Positions 16,191 to 21,280 of a stretch of 21,280 bases of DNA are shown in pieces. The stretch lies in contig JALOMC010000010.1 in NCBI GenBank assembly GCA_025455665.1, positions 1-21,280 on the forward strand. Direction: 5' to 3'. This stretch comes from Chitinophagaceae bacterium. GTDB taxonomy: Bacteria; Bacteroidota; Bacteroidia; Chitinophagales; Chitinophagaceae. Each line of letters starts with the position of its first letter. The stretch's first letter is position 1. The position numbers were made by a program, and so were the translations under genes. The notes under the pieces were generated by a model that saw nothing but the letters and a program-made list of their open reading frames with translations, ran no database searches and was not told the origin of the DNA.

Positions 16191-16206
16191 TTTGATATTT
16201 GTCAAA
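16191..16206. promoter_or_regulatory. CRP/FNR-like binding site (copy 1)
   Basis: TTTGA-TATTTG-TCAAA, an inverted repeat with 6-nt spacer, centred about 60 bp upstream of the predicted start, the classical class I activator position. The paralogue has TTTGA-CATTTA-TCAAA at the same distance. Confidence 0.5.
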
Positions 16207-16221
16207 TTCTTTCTACAGGGC

Positions 16222-16243
16222 GATTTTCAAGTACTTGAAAATC
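16222..16243. repeat. Perfect 22-bp palindrome upstream of the T9SS promoter
   Basis: GATTTTCAAGT followed directly by its exact reverse complement. One half (ACTTGAAAA) is kept at the matching place upstream of the paralogue (20322-20330), while the other half is degenerate there. It has operator character. Confidence 0.6.
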
Positions 16244-16324
16244 AATGTTTTGTGAATTTATTGGCTGCTCCTTTTTTTTCAATGCTGGCCAAAGTGGGTG
16301 TGGTTGGCAGTAGGTTCAAACAGG

Positions 16325-16348
16325 AGAGCCGCCCTGCCGGGCAGCTCT
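16325..16348 (-). terminator. Possible terminator hairpin of the 1137-residue T9SS gene
   Basis: AGAGCCGCCC (16325-16334), loop TGCC, GGGCAGCTCT (16339-16348): 10 bp with one C-A mismatch. On the minus strand it is followed only by CCTGTTTG, so the U-tract is weak. It lies 31 bp after the stop. Confidence 0.5.
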
Positions 16349-16379
16349 GCACTGTTATCCTTAGAACCTATCACAATAT

Positions 16380-19300
16380 TTAGTGTTGAACGACAATTTT
16401 GCCTTGCTGCACCGAAGTGCCGGCGAATACCTGTACAGTGTAGGTGCCATTGGGCAAGCGTTCAAAGCCACCCAGATTTAGCGAGATATTGCCGGCGCCT
16501 GCTTGCTGCTTTTGTACCTGTACTACCTGGCCAGCCATGTTTACTACCCGTACCTGTACATCTTGCTGGCGCACATTGTTAAAGCGTACCTGCAGATCGG
16601 TGCTTACCATGGTAGGTGTCAGCTGCAGGCCACTTATGGCGGCCATTTTCAAGTTCAGGATGTTGCTGTAAGAAACAGTACCGTTTTTACGCACCAGTTT
16701 GATGCGGTAGTAAGCTTCATTGCCACTAAAGCCTTGCATATGGTCGGTAAAGCTGTAGCGGGTGCCGTTTGGCTGGGCTACGTGTACCTGCTTAAAGTTG
16801 CTGGGGGTGTTGCTACGTTCCAGTACAAAAAACTCAGCATCGTCGGTGCTCTTTACTGTCCATTGCAGGTTCGATTTGCCGGCGCTGTAGCTGCCGGATA
16901 GTTCGAGGCCATTCATGGGCAGCACAGCGGTGAACGAATACAGCGCAGGGCTGCTGCTGGTAGCATTGGCACCGTCTACTGCACTGTAGCTGAATGAGCC
17001 GTTGTAGGTACCCAGACCGCTTTGGAAGAACACATACAGGCGCATTCTGTCGTAGTTCGGAATGGTGACAAACACGTTGTCATCCGGGTCGGCACTGGCG
17101 TCAATGATGTCGCTGGCATCGGGGCCATTGCCATTAAAATCATAGGCAAGGCGCACAACTACCGGTGTGCCGCCAGGTACGGTGGGCGGTACCGTGGGGT
17201 TCGACAATATGCGGAATGAGCGACCGCTATTGGCTTCCAGTACACCATCTTCAGCGTCGATGCCGCTCAGGAGCTGGTCGTCGTTATCAATATTCCAGTA
17301 GGTGCCTACCGGGCGACTGGGCAGGGCGGTAAACACTGCATCGGTCATGGGCCGCGATTGGATGCCGATGTTCAGGTCTGTTACATCGGTATACGGGGCG
17401 CCGGCGTTTACTGCGCTGGCAATACCCACGCCGCTGAAGCGGCCGGCGTTAGCGCCACCATCGGCCGGGTTTGTTACATAGTATTCGCCGCCGCTGCTGG
17501 CTGCTGCACCCAGCATGCCGCCGCCAGGTACGCTGGCTGTAGCACCATTGCCTGGAGCCATTTCGGTGCGGGCCAGCACAAAATTGTATTGCGCAGTGGT
17601 TGCGCTACCGGCTTCCATCACTGGGTTGGCAGGCAGGGTCATGCTGTAGTTGCCAGCATTGTTGTAGCTGGCCTGTGCCACTACCCGGTCTTTATTGGGG
17701 CCGTTGGCGGCTATAGCCAGTATGCGGTACATACTGGTAGCCGGGGCCGCTTCAGCGCCATTTTGGTGGCGGTCGCCGTTTCGGTCTATCCATACTTTTC
17801 CGGCAAATACCTGGTTAATGGTGCATACATTCAGTACAAACGGTATGTAGCAAGCACCAGCGCCGGCTGGCAATGCAAAGTATACCGTGCTGCCTTGCAG
17901 GGCGGGGAAGCTGCTGGTGAACTCAGTAGCGCTGGCATTGTTGCTGGCAAAAAAGCGAGTGCCTGTGGGGAAGGTGCCGGCAATGCTGCTCACCGCAATG
18001 GTGTTGCTGCCTGCGGCCGGGCACACATTGAATACCCGGCGATTTTGTGCATCAAAATTGCCTGCGTCGCAGGTTTGGTAGCTGCTGGCGTCAATAGCAA
18101 TGTCCAACGGATCGGTAATGGGAGTGCCGCTGCATGTACCGCTACCCTGGCTGGTCACAAAAGGCAAATTGCTAAAGCTGCTGCCAGATACGGCGCCGGT
18201 ACCAGCCGACACGCCATTTACACTTACGCGGGGCGGGCATAGCGAGCCACGTAGTACAGTGCAGTTGTCGGTTACTTTCAGCTTGAACTTGAAGTTGGCC
18301 AGGGCCTGAGCAGCCGTCAGTGCAGGGCTGACTGCTGAAGGCAGCGGCAAGGTGCCAAAATCGTATACCACCGAGCCTTTGGGCCCGAGGGTAGGATCAA
18401 AATACAAATTGTTGGGGCTGGGGGTGGGGGTGCTGTAGTTCAGTGTTTTAGTAAGGCCACCATCGTAGTCGGCGTAGGCTGGAATGGGTACTACCATGCG
18501 GTAATTGTTTACGGCTTCGGTACCACGGTTAAATACATCAATGCTGTATTCAATACTTTGGCCAGGTACTGCAGTGCTAACCGATGCTCCGGCTACTGCC
18601 AGTGTGTTTTGTACCTCGGGTACATAGGCATCTACCGAAAAAGCCAGGTTGAACAATACATAGGTATCGGCACCAGTACCTACCCTAAAGCGGGTTGATG
18701 TCTGGTTGTTGGCAATTAGTGTGTTGTTGGTGTTGGGCAGGTTAAACATCAGCACATCCAGACCTGTGTTGTTTAGCAGGTTGGGGTTGCGGGTGTTGCC
18801 ACCGGTTTGAATAGAGCCGGTAAAAAAGTCGTTGAAATCGTTGACCGTATTAGAGTTGGGGTCAAAGCGAAGTGAAACCCAGTTGGTAGCAGCGGCTGCA
18901 TCGTCTATCTGCAGCACATCGCGGCGCCATCCGCGTTCGCCCTCGCTGGCCATCATACCCACTTTCACATTCACAGCGCCGGTAGGCACCGATTGAAAGC
19001 CGTTGATGTTTACTACCGCTGTGCGCTCCAGTGCACTGCCGCTGTTGCTGCCATTCCCTTCCATGTAGGTGTAGCCGTCAAACAGGGTTACATCACGCCA
19101 ACGCATCAGGTTGTTTTCATACACTATCACCATGCTCCAGCCACCGTGCATGCCGGTAGCGTCAGAGGTGCCCTCTTGCAGCGCTATGTCGGCTACCGTA
19201 TAGGTACCGGCGCCGCGCTGGTTCACATAGTCTGTTACGTCGGCAAAGCCCACAAAAATGTTGGCGTTGCTTCCGTTGGGAAACAAAATATTGGTGCTGC

Positions 19301-19793
19301 TGGCACTTACGGTAGTGTAGCTGCTGGTGCCGGGGCCCCGCAGCGATACCTGCGTTTTATTGTAGTTCTTCGTTACGCTACCCTTGGTCACGCTAAAGCT
19401 GGCATTGCCGGTACGGGCACGCCCTACCCAGTACAAACCGGCAAACAACACTTTCGAACAGGCGGGGTTGGCACCGTTTTCGGTAGCAAAGCTCAGGTTG
19501 GCCGAAGATGAGTTGAGCGTGCTGGCATCGCCATCCACGTCTACATACACCATCTCATTGTCGTTGGTAGCGGTGTTGCTGTAGGTGCGCAAGGTCAGGT
19601 TGGTGTTACCAATCATGGTAAAGTCACCCTTGATGCGGTAGACACCGTTTGCAGGCACATTATTGCCCACAGTGCGCTGCGTAAAAGCTCTTACCACCTG
19701 GGCACCGGCAGGTGCTGTAGCGGCCAGCAAGGCCAGTACGGCCAAAGCAAAGAAGGGGAACTGCAAACGCAAAAACGCGTAAAGCTGTTTCAT
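16380..19793 (-). CDS. T9SS-sorted cell-surface protein, longer paralogue (1137 aa), with DUF11-like domain
   Basis: I start at ATG 19793 (MKQLYAFLRLQFPFFALAVL). The in-frame ATG at 19871 would add 26 polar residues ahead of the signal peptide, and MKQLYA matches the paralogue's start. Signal peptide 1-32. Residues about 35-390 are a large beta domain (FAGLYWVGRA, VGFADVTDYV, GGWSMVIVYENN) seen in Bacteroidetes surface proteins. A DUF11-like segment spans about 393-510 (VPGQSIEYSIDVFNRG). SdrD_B-like sequence starts at 663 (FAGKVWIDRNGD). The shared module follows (YYVTNP at 771, LPSRPVGTYWNIDNDDQ at 824-840, DPDDNVFVTIPNYDR at 902-916), then a fibronectin-like segment and the type A sorting domain (about 1057-1137, ending GKIVVQH). 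Same orientation and control region as its paralogue, which starts 720 bp downstream. Probable adhesin or structural protein; no enzyme motif seen. Confidence 0.88.
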   Translation of the reverse strand: MKQLYAFLRLQFPFFALAVLALLAATAPAGAQVVRAFTQRTVGNNVPANGVYRIKGDFTMIGNTNLTLRTYSNTATNDNEMVYVDVDGDASTLNSSSANLSFATENGANPACSKVLFAGLYWVGRARTGNASFSVTKGSVTKNYNKTQVSLRGPGTSSYTTVSASSTNILFPNGSNANIFVGFADVTDYVNQRGAGTYTVADIALQEGTSDATGMHGGWSMVIVYENNLMRWRDVTLFDGYTYMEGNGSNSGSALERTAVVNINGFQSVPTGAVNVKVGMMASEGERGWRRDVLQIDDAAAATNWVSLRFDPNSNTVNDFNDFFTGSIQTGGNTRNPNLLNNTGLDVLMFNLPNTNNTLIANNQTSTRFRVGTGADTYVLFNLAFSVDAYVPEVQNTLAVAGASVSTAVPGQSIEYSIDVFNRGTEAVNNYRMVVPIPAYADYDGGLTKTLNYSTPTPSPNNLYFDPTLGPKGSVVYDFGTLPLPSAVSPALTAAQALANFKFKLKVTDNCTVLRGSLCPPRVSVNGVSAGTGAVSGSSFSNLPFVTSQGSGTCSGTPITDPLDIAIDASSYQTCDAGNFDAQNRRVFNVCPAAGSNTIAVSSIAGTFPTGTRFFASNNASATEFTSSFPALQGSTVYFALPAGAGACYIPFVLNVCTINQVFAGKVWIDRNGDRHQNGAEAAPATSMYRILAIAANGPNKDRVVAQASYNNAGNYSMTLPANPVMEAGSATTAQYNFVLARTEMAPGNGATASVPGGGMLGAAASSGGEYYVTNPADGGANAGRFSGVGIASAVNAGAPYTDVTDLNIGIQSRPMTDAVFTALPSRPVGTYWNIDNDDQLLSGIDAEDGVLEANSGRSFRILSNPTVPPTVPGGTPVVVRLAYDFNGNGPDASDIIDASADPDDNVFVTIPNYDRMRLYVFFQSGLGTYNGSFSYSAVDGANATSSSPALYSFTAVLPMNGLELSGSYSAGKSNLQWTVKSTDDAEFFVLERSNTPSNFKQVHVAQPNGTRYSFTDHMQGFSGNEAYYRIKLVRKNGTVSYSNILNLKMAAISGLQLTPTMVSTDLQVRFNNVRQQDVQVRVVNMAGQVVQVQKQQAGAGNISLNLGGFERLPNGTYTVQVFAGTSVQQGKIVVQH

Positions 19794-20210
19794 TGTGAAA
19801 GGTTTAGGGTATGTCAGATTTCTAAGGGCGGTGCTGGGGCTTTCAGGCTGGCCGGCAGTGCGGGGCACCATCGGGGGCAGTTTAAAAGCAAAAGCAAGGG
19901 GCGGTAAGCGGCTGCGCAGGCTTGGTTGGCTCGGGGGCCTTCCGGGTGTTTAAGGGGGCCTGGTAGCTGGGCTGGTGGGGCTGGTGCGGCAGCACTGGCC
20001 TTGGTACCACTTCCGTGCTTCAAAAAACTAAGGTTCGGGTCCGGCAATACAATCAACAGTTCAGAAGGCGGCTGTCAGCAGTCGAAGGAATGCTTGGCAG
20101 ATGCCGGGCTGATTCGTTGGTATGGCTGGAAGCTGGTGGCCAGGCGGAAAATCGGTTCAGGAAATCCTTCGCCAGGTAACAGCAGGTAGGAGATCGAGGG
20201 TTTGGGGTTT

Positions 20211-20230
20211 GTTTCTCTGATTTCCTGATG
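20211..20230 (-). repeat. 20-bp block shared by both T9SS gene leaders (copy 2)
   Basis: Identical to 16124-16143 and in the same place, directly after the -7 box. Confidence 0.85.
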
Positions 20231-20261
20231 CAAAGCTATTGTCAGCACATCAATATTGCAA
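20231..20261 (-). promoter_or_regulatory. Predicted promoter of the 1137-residue T9SS gene
   Basis: On the minus strand TTG (20261-20259) is followed after 20 nt by TAGCTTTG (20238-20231), a full match to the TAnnTTTG box. Predicted start near 20225. Confidence 0.65.
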
Positions 20262-20278
20262 CATTGATGTGGGCCCAA

Positions 20279-20294
20279 TTTGACATTTATCAAA
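20279..20294. promoter_or_regulatory. CRP/FNR-like binding site (copy 2)
   Basis: TTTGA-CATTTA-TCAAA, centred about 61 bp upstream of the predicted start. Compared with the FNR-type TTGAT-N4-ATCAA, one arm is exact and the other differs by one base. In copy 1 the exact and inexact arms are exchanged. Confidence 0.5.
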
Positions 20295-20470
20295 AACAAT
20301 AAAAGCCGAAAAATCTCAACTACTTGAAAAACAATTGATTGTGATTGTATTGGTCTTTTCGTCCGTTTTAATCATTCGACGAAACCACCCATTTCATCGG
20401 CCAAATTCAGTGGCTGGTTGCCATTCCCGGCACTCCGGCACCCCCTGGTTGGCTGGCACCTGGCCCCCAT

Positions 20471-20501
20471 AAAAAATCCCCCGGCGTTTAGCCAGGGGAT
20501 T
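20471..20501 (-). terminator. Rho-independent terminator of atpA
   Basis: AATCCCC (20475-20481) pairs with GGGGATT (20495-20501). A C-A mismatch separates this from an inner GGC/GCC pairing around loop GTTTA. In the minus direction it is followed by a run of T (complement of 20471-20476), about 30 bp after the atpA stop. Confidence 0.88.
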
Positions 20502-20532
20502 CGAATATGATAGCTCATTTGCCTTGTGCCGA

Positions 20533-21280
20533 CTACTTGTACTGCGCAGCCAGGCCCTTGGCCAGTTCGGTCATCTGCTTCAGGCCTTCATCGGGTAGGT
20601 TACCCTTTTTGAATTCGGCCAGCACATGCGGCAGTTTGTTTTCCATTTCCAGCAAGAAATGGTCTTCAAACGCCTTCACATTTTTCACCGCCACATCACG
20701 CAGCAGGCCTTGGGTACCCAGGTAAATAATGGCTACCTGCTTTTCTACGGCAAACGGGGTGTACTGTGGTTGTTTCAATATTTCCACGTTGCGGGCGCCT
20801 TTGTCCAGTACCAGTTTGGTAGCCGCATCCAGGTCGCCGCCAAACTTGCTGAAGGCTTCCATTTCGCGGTACAGGGCCTGGTCCAGCTTCAGGGTACCAG
20901 CTACCTTTTTCATCGATTTGATCTGGGCATTACCACCTACGCGGCTCACTGAGATGCCCACGTTGATGGCCGGGCGGATACCTGCGTTGAACAGGTTACC
21001 TTCCAGGAAGATCTGACCGTCGGTGATCGAGATAACGTTGGTAGGAATATAAGCCGATACGTCGCCAGCCTGGGTTTCAATGATGGGCAGGGCCGTCAGG
21101 CTGCCACCACCTTTTACCAAATGCTTGATGCTTTCAGGCAGGTCGTTCATGTTCTTGGCCACTTCGTCCTTGCCAATCACTTTGGCAGCACGCTCCAGCA
21201 GGCGGCTGTGCAGGTAAAATACGTCGCCAGGATAGGCTTCGCGTCCAGGAGGACGACGGAGCAGGAGCGACACCTCACGG
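20533..21280 (-). CDS. atpA: ATP synthase F1 subunit alpha, C-terminal part
   Basis: The frame is open to the window edge and gives 248 residues beginning [20 protein letters not shown], an internal alpha-subunit sequence. The GTG at 21273 is therefore an internal Val codon and the gene begins outside the window. Conserved blocks are [53 protein letters not shown] and [17 protein letters not shown]. The last holds the arginine that reaches into the catalytic site of the neighbouring beta subunit. The C-terminal helical domain is complete, ending GLAAQYK. The protein is part of the cytoplasmic F1 head of the ATP synthase. A terminator follows directly, and the gamma-subunit gene (atpG), usual next gene in many bacteria, is not downstream. 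Confidence 0.98.
   Translation of the reverse strand, partial: REVSLLLRRPPGREAYPGDVFYLHSRLLERAAKVIGKDEVAKNMNDLPESIKHLVKGGGSLTALPIIETQAGDVSAYIPTNVISITDGQIFLEGNLFNAGIRPAINVGISVSRVGGNAQIKSMKKVAGTLKLDQALYREMEAFSKFGGDLDAATKLVLDKGARNVEILKQPQYTPFAVEKQVAIIYLGTQGLLRDVAVKNVKAFEDHFLLEMENKLPHVLAEFKKGNLPDEGLKQMTELAKGLAAQYK

Larger units (their letters stand above)
15660..16379 (-). other. Long leader and promoter region of the 686-residue T9SS gene
   Basis: No gene is seen in about 720 bp. From right to left on the minus strand it holds: a hairpin after the 1137-residue gene (16325-16348), a 22-bp palindrome (16222-16243), a CRP/FNR-like site (16191-16206), a predicted promoter (16144-16173), a 20-bp block also found upstream of the paralogue (16124-16143), and then a leader of about 480 nt. 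The leader includes a strongly C-rich transcript segment (about 15861-15950). Confidence 0.7.
19794..20532 (-). other. Long leader and promoter region of the 1137-residue T9SS gene
   Basis: No gene is seen in about 740 bp. It holds, on the minus strand, the atpA terminator (20471-20501), a diverged copy of the palindromic element (about 20310-20352), a CRP/FNR-like site (20279-20294), a promoter (20231-20261), the shared 20-bp block (20211-20230) and a leader of about 430 nt. The leader shares GTTTAAGGGGG (plus strand, 19948-19958) with the other leader (15873-15883) and a similar sequence just before the ATG. Confidence 0.7.

Noticed and set aside
17358..18242. 294-residue plus-strand open frame
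   Set aside because: It lies antisense within the 1137-residue T9SS gene, which has a signal peptide, domain order and sorting domain. The translation is Ala/Gly/Val/His-rich shadow without a domain.
19794..19871. Earlier start of the 1137-residue T9SS protein
   Set aside because: It would place 26 polar residues before the signal peptide, and the paralogue starts with the same MKQLYA.
20498..20508. GATTCGAAT resembling a tRNA T-loop
   Set aside because: It is part of the atpA terminator arm and flank; no acceptor, D or anticodon arms are present.
21271..21273. GTG as start of the atpA frame
   Set aside because: It is an internal Val codon in the conserved [14 protein letters not shown] block; the frame continues off the window.

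Overview
The window looks like a chromosomal segment of a Bacteroidota (Bacteroidetes) bacterium, probably a Chitinophagaceae-type member. Four things point there: two exported proteins with type IX secretion (T9SS) C-terminal sorting domains, the first codons of a gliding-motility ABC ATPase (GldA-like), Bacteroidetes-type promoter boxes (TTG...TAnnTTTG-like), and starts without Shine-Dalgarno sequences. Nearly everything is on the minus strand; the one clear plus-strand gene is acs.

Layout, left to right. 1-66: first codons of gldA (minus, cut by the window edge). 518-3868: a minus-strand operon of a small DUF3311-like membrane protein, a large SLC5-STAC-histidine kinase sensor and a receiver-only response regulator. 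4362-5981: a secreted SBBP-type beta-propeller protein. 6111-10251: a minus-strand operon of an IS1-InsA-like zinc-ribbon/HTH protein, an outer-membrane porin-like protein, an MHS-type MFS symporter and a small two-helix membrane protein, closed by a strong hairpin terminator. 10378-12342: acs (acetyl-CoA synthetase), divergent from that operon. 12407-13474: an AlkB-type di-iron membrane hydroxylase. 13599-15659 and 16380-19793: two paralogous T9SS cell-surface proteins, each with a leader of more than 400 nt and a matching upstream region. 20533-21280: the C-terminal half of atpA (minus, cut by the window edge) with its terminator.

Two themes stand out. The first is a possible carboxylate/acetate locus. 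The SLC5-STAC kinase belongs to the CbrA/CrbS architecture that controls acs in other phyla. acs sits about 6.5 kb away, divergent from a porin/MHS-transporter operon headed by a DNA-binding-type protein whose predicted promoter is back to back with that of acs. No classical DNA-binding response regulator is present: the response regulator is a bare receiver domain.

The second theme is the pair of T9SS proteins. They share the N-terminal MKQLYA, an about 430-residue C-terminal module and a regulatory cassette. The cassette holds a -7 box, an exact 20-bp match just downstream, a CRP/FNR-like TTTGA-N6-TCAAA site centred near -60, and a further palindromic element. The pair therefore looks duplicated together with its control region. 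I saw no CRISPR array, tRNA, rRNA or intact insertion sequence.
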